NCBI GenBank assembly: GCA_030645355.1
Contig: JAUSNJ010000096.1
Location: forward strand, 1 to 48,621
Direction of reading: 5' to 3'
Source of the DNA: Rhodoferax sp.
Lineage (GTDB): Bacteria > Pseudomonadota > Gammaproteobacteria > Burkholderiales > Burkholderiaceae_C
Length of the DNA: 48,621 nucleotides
How positions within the stretch are numbered: position 1 is the stretch's first letter; each line of letters opens with the position of its first letter. Below, piece by piece: positions 1 through 8,053 of the stretch. The notes beneath the pieces are model-generated. The model made no database searches, was not told where the DNA came from, and saw only the letters and a list, made by a program, of their open reading frames with translations. The position numbers were made by a program, and so were the translations under genes.

Positions 1-1
1 G

Positions 2-1294
2 CACATCGACTCCGGCAAGCTGGTGCGCTATGGCGGCAACTACAGCAAGTTTGAAGACCTGCGCGCCGAGCAGATGGAACTGCAGCAAAACGCTTTTTCC
101 AAGCAGCAGGACAAGATCGCCCACCTGCAGAAGTTCATCGCCCGCTTCAAGGCCAAGGCCAGCAAGGCGAAACAGGCGCAAAGCCGGGTCAAGGCACTGG
201 ATCGCATGGAGAAGATCGCACCGCTGCTCAGCGAGGCGGACTTCACGTTCGAGTTCAAGGAGCCGGCCAACCTGCCCAACCCGATGCTGTCCATGAGCGG
301 CGTCAGCTTTGGCTACCCGCCGCCCGAAGACGCCCCCGAAGGCACGCCGCACACGGTGATCGTACGCAACGTCAGCAAATCGGTGCTGGCGGGCCAACGC
401 ATCGGCATCCTGGGTGCCAACGGCCAAGGCAAATCGACGCTGGTGAAAACGGTGGCCCGCGACCTGCAGGCCATCGGTGGCGAAATCACCGAGGGCAAGG
501 GCTTGAACATCGGCTACTTTGCCCAACAGGAACTGGACGTGCTGCGCCCGGCCGACACCCCACTGGAACACATGATCCGCCTGGTCAAGGAGTTGACGGC
601 CGCAGGCAAGATAGCAGGACAGGCCACGCGCGAGCAGGATTTGCGCAGCTTTTTGGGTACCTTCAACTTCGGTGGCGACATGGTCAAGCAGGCCGTGGGC
701 AGCATGAGCGGTGGCGAAAAGGCCCGCCTGGTGCTGTGCATGATTGTGTGGCAGCGCCCCAACCTGCTGCTGCTGGATGAGCCCACCAACCACCTGGATC
801 TGGCCACTCGCGAGGCGCTGTCCATGGCGCTCAACGAGTTTGAAGGCACCGTGATGCTGGTCAGCCACGACCGTGCCCTGCTGCGCGCGGTGTGCGATGA
901 GTTCTGGATGGTGTCGCGCGGTGGCGTGGAGCCGTTTGATGGCGATCTGGACGATTACCAGCGCTACCTGCTGGACGAGGCCAAGCGCCAGCGCGAAGAG
1001 GCCAAGGAAGCTGCCAAGGCGCCAGTCAAGCCTGTGGCAGCCACCCCGATTGCCAAGTCCAAATCCAAGGGCGATACCTCACCCAAGGCCAAGAAAGATC
1101 TGCAGGACGTCGAAGCCCGCCTGCAGGCGCTCAACGACCAGGGCACCGCGCTGGAAAGCCAACTCTCGACCAACCCGCACCCCTCGGAGATTGCTGAAAT
1201 TGGCCGCAACCTGAAGCTGGTCAACGACGAAATCGCGCAGCTCGAAGACCGCTGGCTGGAACTCTCCAGCCGCGTGGAAACGACCGGAGCCTGA
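2..1294 (+). CDS. ABC-F family ATPase (YheS/Uup-like), 5' truncated
   Basis: This is the C-terminal part of a soluble ABC-F ATPase. The reading frame is open from base 2, so the gene begins before the window. What remains is the end of the first ABC domain, a charged linker helix (AEQMELQQ to KAKASKAKQAQSR), then a full second ABC domain with Walker A GANGQGKST, signature SGGEKARL and Walker B LLLLDEPTNHLD, followed by a Lys/Ala-rich region and a C-terminal coiled coil. ABC-F proteins bind the ribosomal E site and act on stalled or translating ribosomes, not as transporters. The linker and tail fit the YheS-like branch better than EttA. Which subgroup it belongs to is an inference. Confidence 0.9.
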   Translation, partial: HIDSGKLVRYGGNYSKFEDLRAEQMELQQNAFSKQQDKIAHLQKFIARFKAKASKAKQAQSRVKALDRMEKIAPLLSEADFTFEFKEPANLPNPMLSMSGVSFGYPPPEDAPEGTPHTVIVRNVSKSVLAGQRIGILGANGQGKSTLVKTVARDLQAIGGEITEGKGLNIGYFAQQELDVLRPADTPLEHMIRLVKELTAAGKIAGQATREQDLRSFLGTFNFGGDMVKQAVGSMSGGEKARLVLCMIVWQRPNLLLLDEPTNHLDLATREALSMALNEFEGTVMLVSHDRALLRAVCDEFWMVSRGGVEPFDGDLDDYQRYLLDEAKRQREEAKEAAKAPVKPVAATPIAKSKSKGDTSPKAKKDLQDVEARLQALNDQGTALESQLSTNPHPSEIAEIGRNLKLVNDEIAQLEDRWLELSSRVETTGA

Positions 1295-1298
1295 CCGG

Positions 1299-1427
1299 GT
1301 GGATAGCCGGCTGCAAAGTCTCGAGTGCCTGGTGGAGCAGGCGCTGGCATTGGGCTACCGGTGGGCAGGCTACGCCCTGCTCAATTGGGCCGACGATGCG
1401 GCATTGATAGCTCTGATGTTTTGTTGA
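1299..1427 (+). CDS. possible 42-residue peptide after the ABC-F gene
   Basis: A GTG-started frame lies five bases after the ABC-F stop and runs to a TGA. It encodes a mixed hydrophobic peptide (VDSRLQSLECLVEQALAL at the start, ending LIALMFC). It could be translated by coupling to the upstream gene, but no clear ribosome binding site is visible and I recognise no family. It may be only a chance frame in GC-rich sequence. Confidence 0.2.
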   Translation: MDSRLQSLECLVEQALALGYRWAGYALLNWADDAALIALMFC

Positions 1428-1488
1428 GCAGGCTGGCTTGTAAGTAGCGAGACAAGTCCGCTGCGCGGATGGGAAGATGTGCGCAGGT

Positions 1489-1854
1489 TCAAGCTTGCAC
1501 GTGGTGTTGCAGCACAGCGCGCAGTTGTGCCAGGCTAAAAGGTTTGGTCAGGTAGCCACTGGCGCCCATTTGTAGAGCGCGCTCCAGCAGCTCAGGCTCC
1601 GCGCTTGCCGACAAAAAGAAGAATGGCGTTGCACGCAACTGGGGCTCAAGCTGAATGGCGGCCAGCACCTCGTTTCCGGTCATCAGCGGCATCATCAGGT
1701 CGCAAAAAATCAGGTCCGGTCTCTCGGCCAGTGCCAAGTCAAGCCCGGCGCGACCATTGGAGGCTTCCAGTGGCGTGTGCCCCTCCAACCGCAAGAAACG
1801 CAGCAAATTTGCCCGTATCGCAGCTTCGTCTTCAATTACCAGAATGCGTGCCAT
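1489..1854 (-). CDS. single-domain response regulator (CheY-like)
   Basis: A 121-residue receiver domain with no output domain. It shows the acidic pair at IEDE (residues 7-10), the phosphoacceptor Asp52 in FCDLMMP, a Ser in the switch position (FLSAS) and the conserved Lys in LTKPF. I placed the start at MARILVIEDE; the longer frame upstream has no receiver homology. It lies 28 bases downstream of the multi-PAS histidine kinase on the same strand, so it is probably a phosphorylation partner of that kinase in a phosphorelay or by protein-protein signalling. The signal is unknown. Confidence 0.88.
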   Translation of the reverse strand: MARILVIEDEAAIRANLLRFLRLEGHTPLEASNGRAGLDLALAERPDLIFCDLMMPLMTGNEVLAAIQLEPQLRATPFFFLSASAEPELLERALQMGASGYLTKPFSLAQLRAVLQHHVQA

Positions 1855-1882
1855 AGTCGGTTCTGTATGTGTTTTCAGGAAG

Positions 1883-4525
1883 TCACAGTAGCACGGTGAA
1901 TGTGGTTCCCTGGCCCGCCACACTCCGGACGGTGATGGTTCCACCGTGCAGATTCACCGAGTTCTTCACAATCGCCAAGCCCAGGCCAGTACCCTGGATG
2001 TCGCCCACATTGCTTGCGCGATGGAAGGATTCAAACAAATGGGCCAGCTCATCGGCCGGAACACCAATGCCTTCGTCCGACACAGTCATCAACATCTTTT
2101 CACCCTCCGGCTGCACTCTGAATGTGACTTGCCCGCCGTTGGGGGAATACTTGATGGCATTGGACAGTAGATTCCCAAAAATATGGCGCAAGAGCTTTTC
2201 ATCGTAGAGGCGCGACCTGGAGGGAGGTGTGAATTGCGTGACGACACTACAGCGGCTTTCTGGCAATTGCACACGGACGTCGTCCACCATGCTTTTGCAC
2301 AGTGCAATCAGGTCCAAAGCGCGGGGCGCAAATTCGAGCATCTGCGCCTCGGCCTTCCCCAGTAGAAGGACTCGGTCCAACATCCGGGTCATGCGATGCA
2401 CACCGTTTTCAATGGTCTGAAGGACTTCCAGTTTTTCTTCGGTCGGCAGCTGGTCGCCATAGTATTTCAGCAGTTCGGCAGATGACAGAATGGTGGCCAA
2501 CGGGGTGCGGAACTCGTGGCTGGTCATGGCGACGAATCGGGTACGCAGTTCGTTGAGTTCTTTTTGCTGCTCCAGGGCGGCACGGGTGTTTTGCTCAGCC
2601 TTGATGCGGTCAGTGATGTCCAGAAACGTCCAAATCACCCCGGAGTCCGGGTCTTTGCCGCGCACGCATTGGCCCGACATCTGCACCCAGAACAAGTCGC
2701 CATTGCGGCGCTTGAGTTGCCGCTCGTTGGAAAAAGTGCCAGTGGCCAGTAGTGCCGCGCGTTGCTGTGCACCTAGCTGCTCCCAGGTTTCGCGGTCGCT
2801 GTGAATATGCAGGGAGTCCTCGCCGATCAATTCTTCACGCGGATAGTCCACCATGTCGGCGAACTTCTGGTTCACCCATTGGTGACGCCGGTTGACTGAC
2901 AACACAATTCCGACCATTGCGTTATTGAGAATCGCCTCGCGCTCGGACGAGTTTCGCTGCAGGTCCGCCTCGGCCTGCTTGCGCTCGGTCACGTCAGAAA
3001 AAAATGTCAGTGTGCCGGGCACGCCATCCCATGGCACCACGGTTACACCAATGTCGATCCAGCGCACTTCGCCGCCAGGCAGCAGCAGGCGGATCTCGTA
3101 GCGGTTGGGCACATCTTCCCCGGCCAGGCGGCGCTTTCGGCGGTCGTCCACCAGGGCCCGGTCATCCGGGTGCACGCGATGCAGGTAGCCTTCCCGCAAC
3201 ATATCTTCGCGGGTCATTTGCACCAGTTCCGCTGCGCGGCGATTAACAAATACAAATCTGCCATCCTGCACCACCAGCATTCCTTCACCCGAATGTTCGA
3301 TGACAGCGCGGTAGCGCTCTTCGGAGCGGGCCAGGGCCAACGTAATATTCTTGCGTTCGGTGACGTCAGAGAAGAATGTAATGGTGGCAGGTTTGCCCTC
3401 CCAGGGCACCACGGAAACGCCCAATTCCAGCCAGCGGATGCTGCCATCTTCAAACCGAAGGCGGATCTCATAGCTACTGGGCACATCCTCGCCGGCCAAT
3501 CGGCGCTGGCGCCGGTCCAAGATGATGGCATGGTCGTCCGGATGCACCGCATGCAGAAAGCCAACCTGAAGAATGCTTTCGGCAGTCATGTGGGTAATCT
3601 CGGCGGCACGCCGGTTGGCGTACACCAAATGGTTGTCCTGCAGCACCACCATGCCCGAGTCCACATGCTCAATGACGGCCCTGTACCGCTCTTCCGAGCG
3701 AATCAGGGCTTGCTGAACCTTCTTGCTCTCGGTGATTTCCGAGAAGAAAGTCAGGGTGGCCAGTCCTCCCTCCCAGGCTACCGACTTGGGTCGGATGCTG
3801 AGCCAGCGCTCTACCCCGTCACCACCCACGTGGCGGACCTCATACACCGGGTCCACGTCCAGCCCACGTGCCAGGCGTTCACGCAGTTCCAGGACGGCTG
3901 CTCGGTCCTCTGCGTGAGTCCACTGCAAAGGATCGGACCCAACCAATTCGTCATATGGAATGTGCAAGATCTGGCTGGCTTGGGCGTTGGCGAAAACAAT
4001 CCGGTTCGATTGCGCCACAAACATTCCTTCGCCCAGGTGCTCCACCAGCGAGCGGTAACGTTCCTCGGAGTTGCGCAGGAAGGCCTGCGTACGATGGCGC
4101 TCCGAGGCGTCGCGAACGCAGGCACCAAAGCCCCCGCCGCGATCGCCAGAAATGGTCCAGATTGAGAGCTCGATAGGGAAGGTATGGCCGTCCCTGTGCA
4201 AGGCCTCCACATCCAGAATGCGATTGAGCACGCGGGTGTGGCCGGCCTCCACAAATCGGCGCATCCCCTTTTCATGCGCTTCACGGTAGCGCGGCGGGAT
4301 GATCAACTCCGAGAGGCGGCGGCCCATAGCCTCGGCGCGCTTCCAGCCCAAGGTGCGCTCGGCGCCGGGATTCCAGTCAGTGATCATGCCATTGCTGTCC
4401 ATGCCCAACATGGAGTCGGGAATGGAGTCCAGCATGCCGAGCAAATGGGTCTCACGGTCCCGTAACTCCTGTACAGTCTGTGCCAGAGTCTCCGGCCTGT
4501 CGGGTAAATTGTCAGTCTCGCTCAT
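1883..4525 (-). CDS. multi-PAS sensor histidine kinase, cytoplasmic
   Basis: An 880-residue kinase with no membrane segment. Five PAS domains lie at about residues 25-140, 150-265, 275-390, 398-513 and 522-640. Then come a HisKA domain with the phosphoacceptor His670 in MTSHEFRTPL, and a HATPase domain with N box NLLSNAIKY, G1 DEGIGVP and G2 GTGLGLAI. PAS domains 2 to 4 are obviously related to each other (each begins SEERYR and continues with an NRRAAE or similar motif), which indicates internal duplication. It probably senses a soluble or redox cue and signals to the receiver protein just downstream, to the divergent sigma54 activator at 4804, or to both. Ligands cannot be read from the sequence. 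Confidence 0.92.
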   Translation of the reverse strand: MSETDNLPDRPETLAQTVQELRDRETHLLGMLDSIPDSMLGMDSNGMITDWNPGAERTLGWKRAEAMGRRLSELIIPPRYREAHEKGMRRFVEAGHTRVLNRILDVEALHRDGHTFPIELSIWTISGDRGGGFGACVRDASERHRTQAFLRNSEERYRSLVEHLGEGMFVAQSNRIVFANAQASQILHIPYDELVGSDPLQWTHAEDRAAVLELRERLARGLDVDPVYEVRHVGGDGVERWLSIRPKSVAWEGGLATLTFFSEITESKKVQQALIRSEERYRAVIEHVDSGMVVLQDNHLVYANRRAAEITHMTAESILQVGFLHAVHPDDHAIILDRRQRRLAGEDVPSSYEIRLRFEDGSIRWLELGVSVVPWEGKPATITFFSDVTERKNITLALARSEERYRAVIEHSGEGMLVVQDGRFVFVNRRAAELVQMTREDMLREGYLHRVHPDDRALVDDRRKRRLAGEDVPNRYEIRLLLPGGEVRWIDIGVTVVPWDGVPGTLTFFSDVTERKQAEADLQRNSSEREAILNNAMVGIVLSVNRRHQWVNQKFADMVDYPREELIGEDSLHIHSDRETWEQLGAQQRAALLATGTFSNERQLKRRNGDLFWVQMSGQCVRGKDPDSGVIWTFLDITDRIKAEQNTRAALEQQKELNELRTRFVAMTSHEFRTPLATILSSAELLKYYGDQLPTEEKLEVLQTIENGVHRMTRMLDRVLLLGKAEAQMLEFAPRALDLIALCKSMVDDVRVQLPESRCSVVTQFTPPSRSRLYDEKLLRHIFGNLLSNAIKYSPNGGQVTFRVQPEGEKMLMTVSDEGIGVPADELAHLFESFHRASNVGDIQGTGLGLAIVKNSVNLHGGTITVRSVAGQGTTFTVLL

Positions 4526-4803
4526 GCCAAGGCTTTCATCAATCCACTCTACGGTTGGTGCGGCGACGGTGAAGGCAGCACCAGCTTAAATGGTCAGCGT
4601 CAATGCGGCAGGTGACCGCAGCTCCGGCAGTGTAGCGGCAATGGCCTTGGCGATGAAATCCGAAACGTCAAGCGCCCACCATGAGCCAACGCAACTGTTC
4701 CCAGCGTATGTGCCGGACTTGCAGACCTGTGGGCAAGCGGGGTTTTTGATACTATGCGCTCGCCAAGCAGAGTACATGGCACATACCAGGGCGGTAAAAA
4801 TCT

Positions 4804-6162
4804 ATGGCGCGTATTTTGGTAACCGACGACGATACGGACTTGTTGAAGTCCCTGTCGATGCGCCTGCGCCTGGAGGGCCATACGGTAACCGCGGCAATGG
4901 GTGGCGCCGAAGCGCTGTCCAAACTCGACCTGGAAGTTCCTCAACTGGTGATTACGGACATGCACATGCCCGGCATGGACGGAATGCAATTGTTTGATGC
5001 CATTCACCGCCGCTTTCCCTTGTTGCCTGTGGTGATGTTGACGGGCAGTGCCAGCATTGCCGACGCCGTGCGCGCCATGCAAAAGGGCTTGTTTGGCTAC
5101 ATCACCAAGCCCTTTGAGGGTGTTGCCCTGATGCGCGAGGTGGGCCGCGCGCTGGAGGTGTCGACCGCACTGGGCGCCGACATGCCGGGAGATGCCCCAG
5201 GCGAAAGCTGGCGTGAGGCCATCATCACCCGCAGCCCGCGCATGGAAAACCTGTTGGCCGAGGCGCGGCACATGGCACAAAGTAACGCCACGTTGCTGAT
5301 CCATGGCGAAAGCGGTACCGGGAAAGAGCTATTGGCGCGCGCCGTGCATGCCAGCAGCACGCGAAGTGCGCAGGCCTTTGTGGCGGTGAACTGCGGAGCG
5401 ATTCCCGAAAATCTGGTGGAATCGGAATTGTTTGGTCACGTAAAAGGTGCCTTCACCGGTGCCGTGCGGGACAGTGCCGGCATGTTCACCAGCGCCCACC
5501 AAGGCACTATCTTCCTGGATGAAATTGCCGATTTGCCACTTGCCATGCAGGTCAAACTGCTGCGCGTATTGCAGGAACGGGAAGTCCGCCCGGTAGGTGC
5601 GGCGCGCACGCACAAGGTGGACGTGCGGGTGATCTCAGCCTGCAACCGTCGCCTCGATGAAGAGGTGGCAGCGGGGCGTTTTCGCGAGGATCTATTTTAT
5701 CGTCTGAACGTGGTCAGCCTGACTTTGCCCCCCCTGGCGGACCGGCGCGAAGATATACCACTATTGGCCAACTATTTTTTGCAGGGTTTGGCTCTGCGCT
5801 ACAGAAAACCGGCCAGCAGCTTTGGCCCGGGAGCTTTGGAGCAATTGAGCGCGGCCCCCTGGCCTGGCAATGTGCGGCAGTTGCAAAATGTAGTCGAAAA
5901 GTGCGTGGTGATGAGCAATGGCCAGCTCATCCCCGCAACGCTGGTGAAAAGCGCGCTGAGTACCCAAGGCAGCGAACTGCTGCCCCTGGACGAGGCACGC
6001 AAGGTTTTTGAACGCGACTACCTCACTGGCCTCCTTAAGATCACCAATGGCAATGTCGCACAGGCCGCCAAGCTCGCGCAGCGCAACCGCACGGACTTTT
6101 ATACGTTGATGGCGAGGCACAAGTTGGAGCCTGCGCAGTTCAAAAACCCGGGCGCTGACTAA
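4804..6162 (+). CDS. NtrC-family sigma54-dependent response regulator
   Basis: A 452-residue activator in the standard order. A receiver occupies residues 1-115 (Asp52 in VITDMHMP, Lys102 in ITKPF). The AAA+ domain covers about 140-375, with Walker A GESGTGKE at 168-175, the sigma54-contacting GAFTGA loop at 215-220 and the GTIFLDE Walker B. A C-terminal Fis-type helix-turn-helix lies at about 405-440 (NGNVAQAAKLAQRNRTDFY). It should bind an enhancer and open sigma54 promoters after phosphorylation. It is transcribed divergently from the PAS kinase across a 278-base spacer, which makes that kinase the likely partner. The overall form is closest to the GlrR/QseF type. Targets are unknown. Confidence 0.93.
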   Translation: MARILVTDDDTDLLKSLSMRLRLEGHTVTAAMGGAEALSKLDLEVPQLVITDMHMPGMDGMQLFDAIHRRFPLLPVVMLTGSASIADAVRAMQKGLFGYITKPFEGVALMREVGRALEVSTALGADMPGDAPGESWREAIITRSPRMENLLAEARHMAQSNATLLIHGESGTGKELLARAVHASSTRSAQAFVAVNCGAIPENLVESELFGHVKGAFTGAVRDSAGMFTSAHQGTIFLDEIADLPLAMQVKLLRVLQEREVRPVGAARTHKVDVRVISACNRRLDEEVAAGRFREDLFYRLNVVSLTLPPLADRREDIPLLANYFLQGLALRYRKPASSFGPGALEQLSAAPWPGNVRQLQNVVEKCVVMSNGQLIPATLVKSALSTQGSELLPLDEARKVFERDYLTGLLKITNGNVAQAAKLAQRNRTDFYTLMARHKLEPAQFKNPGAD

Positions 6163-6189
6163 CCTGGCCCAAATTTCCCTCGCAATGCT

Positions 6190-7215
6190 TCAGGCCGTGC
6201 ACGTTGGGGAAACGGTGCCAGCCAGATTGCGGACCGTATTGAAGCCCAGGTAAACCACGGCCTGTTGCACTGACGCGATTGGCGTTGGCAAGTGACTGTA
6301 GCTGCTGTTAATGACCTGCAGCACTTTGTGCACAATACTGGGATGCCGGTTGATCATGACGGCCCACTCTTTCGGTGAAACGTCTTTGCCGTCCACAAGT
6401 GGCAGGGTTCGCTGGCCAAAGGTACCGTCTGCAACCAGACCCTGCATACCGGCGAAAGATGGTTGCCTGTCGCTGCGTGTCATGTCTTTGCCTCCACTCA
6501 TTATTTTTTCAAGGCTTATAAAGCCTGAAGCTTTGCATTCGTACATGGCCTGATCAGCCACATACAGCATCTGGTTGAAGTCCAGCCCGTCGTCTGGGTA
6601 CAGAGCCTGGCCGATACTCGCACCGACCGTGACCATGACATTGCCATCAATGCACATAGGTTGTTCCATCGCATGCACCAGTTTTCGCTCGATGTCAGAC
6701 ACTTCCTGCGCAGTGTGAATCGCCTCAACCAGAACGACGAATTCGTCACCACCCATGCGCGCGGCCGTGTCACAGGTCCGCAGTGTGGCCTGAAGGCGTT
6801 GCGCGACGGTGACCAGGACCCTATCGCCTGCCGCGTGCCCATGGGTGTCATTGACGGCCTTGAATCCGTTGAGATCAATCATGAGCAAGGCGAATCCCTT
6901 GCCACTGCGGCGCGCGCGATGCAAGGCACATTCAAAGCGGTCATTCAGTAGTTTGCGATTTGCCAGACCGGTGAGGTTGTCATGGTTCAACTCGGCTTCG
7001 AGTTGCTCCTGGCGAGCACGTAACTGAGCAATGACACGCTCCAGATCACGTGTGCGTTCCGCAATTTGTCGTTCAATCTGCTCTTCACGTGCAGCCCAAG
7101 GGTACGCAGCATGTGCCGACGGTGTGTGCTGGAAATCAAAGCTGGTATAGAACCGGTTTCGACCTGCGTGGCTCCAGGAACGCACTCCCGTGTGAAAACC
7201 TGATGGGGTCACCAT
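6190..7215 (-). CDS. diguanylate cyclase (GGDEF) with truncated HDOD-like tail
   Basis: This 341-residue protein has a charged N-terminal coiled coil (about 40-90), then a GGDEF domain beginning HDNLTGLANRK and containing the intact active-site motif MGGDEF. An RTCD inhibitory I-site lies five residues before it. It should make c-di-GMP and be feedback-inhibited. The last ~75 residues resemble the first half of an HDOD domain (HPSIVHKVLQVINSSY, then a QQAVVYLG segment and VRNLA). The protein then stops after a short unrelated tail, so the HDOD part is incomplete. The ATG at 7215 is preferred over a GTG two codons earlier; it follows the stop of the small upstream gene by two bases, which suggests translational coupling. 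Confidence 0.85.
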   Translation of the reverse strand: MVTPSGFHTGVRSWSHAGRNRFYTSFDFQHTPSAHAAYPWAAREEQIERQIAERTRDLERVIAQLRARQEQLEAELNHDNLTGLANRKLLNDRFECALHRARRSGKGFALLMIDLNGFKAVNDTHGHAAGDRVLVTVAQRLQATLRTCDTAARMGGDEFVVLVEAIHTAQEVSDIERKLVHAMEQPMCIDGNVMVTVGASIGQALYPDDGLDFNQMLYVADQAMYECKASGFISLEKIMSGGKDMTRSDRQPSFAGMQGLVADGTFGQRTLPLVDGKDVSPKEWAVMINRHPSIVHKVLQVINSSYSHLPTPIASVQQAVVYLGFNTVRNLAGTVSPTCTA

Positions 7216-7217
7216 GA

Positions 7218-7439
7218 TCACTGCAACCCGGCAGCGACAACTGTGGGCATTTTGGGCGTCAAGGAGGTGCGTTCGTTGAACTGCATTGGAATAGCCCGCA
7301 CACCCGTTGCTGCCAGGGCTTCTCCGGCGGAGGTGACTTCTCCTGGATTGACGGAATGTGGCGCCGATGCCGCAACGGCGATTGTCAGCGCCATGAGCAA
7401 CACAAGACTAAAGAGGATCAGATTGAAAAGAAAAAACAT
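7218..7439 (-). CDS. small membrane-anchored or secreted protein, unknown function
   Basis: A 73-residue protein with one strongly hydrophobic N-terminal stretch (FLFNLILFSLVLLMALTIAV), then AASA, which could be a signal peptidase site, and a short polar tail. I recognise no family. Its stop lies two bases before the ATG of the GGDEF gene. This fits a two-gene unit in which the small protein may localise or modulate the cyclase, but that is inference from position only. Confidence 0.55.
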   Translation of the reverse strand: MFFLFNLILFSLVLLMALTIAVAASAPHSVNPGEVTSAGEALAATGVRAIPMQFNERTSLTPKMPTVVAAGLQ

Positions 7440-7514
7440 GGGTCATCTCCGTGAACCGACACATCTACACAAATATGCCATCTTGTCTATCACGTTCTGT
7501 GCCAGATCAAATAT

Positions 7515-7621
7515 CCATTGAAATCAATAACTTACGATTCTGCGGGGACTGCGACTTGTCCGTGTTTTCAGACACGATGCAATTGATTTTTTGGAATACC
7601 CAATGAAATCAATGACTTACG
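7515..7621 (+). repeat. pair of direct repeats containing GAAATCAATRACTTACG
   Basis: Two copies, at 7515-7536 and 7600-7621, match at about 20 of 22 positions and share GAAATCAAT followed by ACTTACG. A third, weaker copy (GAATCAACAACTTACG) lies at 7950-7965, just inside the island. The placement around the integration site suggests recombination-related sequence or remnants of earlier insertions. The function is not known. Confidence 0.5.
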
Positions 7622-7796
7622 GTGTCGGCCAATACCGACATCGCGAATGCCCCTCAAGAGCCAGAGTCCTATGCAGATCTCCGATGAATGGGGACACACC
7701 TGGGTGCAAGTGATGGCCTGTGGTTTTGCAGGCGGATCATGGATAGAGGATTGAGGCCCGATATTGGTCGCCACTGCGCGACCCGGGCCACAAACA

Positions 7797-7832
7797 AAAA
7801 AACCTGCTACTGACTTGGTAGCAGGTTCTTTA
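7797..7832 (-). terminator. rho-independent terminator, original tRNA-Lys terminator left behind
   Basis: Read on the minus strand, a stem AACCTGCTAC...GTAGCAGGTT is followed by a T run. It lies about 20 bases beyond the partial tRNA copy at 7852-7900. The matching terminator next to the intact tRNA is at 16234-16269. The simplest reading is that this was the chromosomal terminator of the tRNA-Lys operon before the island inserted. Confidence 0.75.
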
Positions 7833-7851
7833 TATTTGCCGTTAGGCTTGA

Positions 7852-7900
7852 CTGGTGGGATCTGAGAGATTCGAACTCTCGACCTACGGATTAAGAGTCC
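7852..7900 (-). repeat. attL: 49-bp copy of the tRNA-Lys(CTT) 3' half
   Basis: These 49 bases are identical to 16287-16335. They cover the anticodon region, T arm, acceptor 3' strand and CCA of tRNA-Lys(CTT), and then diverge abruptly (TAATCAAAT here, GCTGCTC in the intact gene). The 5' half of the tRNA is absent, so this is not a functional gene. It marks the left border of an element integrated in the tRNA. Confidence 0.92.
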
Positions 7901-8014
7901 TAATCAAATAGTGTTTGCAATTGTTGATTGATGTAGACTTAATCAATATGAATCAACAACTTACGTTCCATTTCGCTTTAAAATGTGTTGATGATTGTAG
8001 GTCGGTATTCGCTG

Positions 8015-8041
8015 AATTTGCCTACAGATTGCCTACAAGTT
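8015..8041 (+). promoter_or_regulatory. putative integrase arm-type sites, left (paired TTGCCTACA)
   Basis: TTGCCTACA occurs twice in tandem with a 12-base period, just upstream of the integrase start and about 115 bases inside attL. A near-identical pair sits at 16197-16222, just inside attR. Paired direct repeats inside both ends are typical of arm-type binding sites of tyrosine integrases. The location at the int promoter would also allow autoregulation. This is inference from position and symmetry. Confidence 0.6.
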
Positions 8042-8053
8042 CGGAATTGCAAC

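Larger units (their letters stand above)
7440..7851. other. intergenic stretch left of the island
   Basis: No protein gene is evident. The segment should hold the promoter of the small membrane protein/GGDEF pair near 7440-7500. It also carries two imperfect copies of a 22-base motif (7515-7536 and 7600-7621) and the hairpin terminator at 7797-7832 described separately. The remainder (7622-7796) shows nothing I can name. Confidence 0.5.

Noticed and set aside
3170..4165. Long plus-strand frame of 331 codons opposite the histidine kinase.
   Set aside because: It is antisense to a clearly coding five-PAS kinase, has no domain resemblance and repeats because the PAS repeats do.
7852..7900. A second tRNA-Lys(CTT) gene.
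   Set aside because: Only the 3' half is present; the 5' half is replaced by island sequence, so it cannot fold as a tRNA. It is annotated as attL.
7985..8053. Upstream N-terminal extension of the integrase.
   Set aside because: It is encoded by the arm-type repeat region and lacks family similarity; the ATG at 8054 leads straight into the conserved domain.
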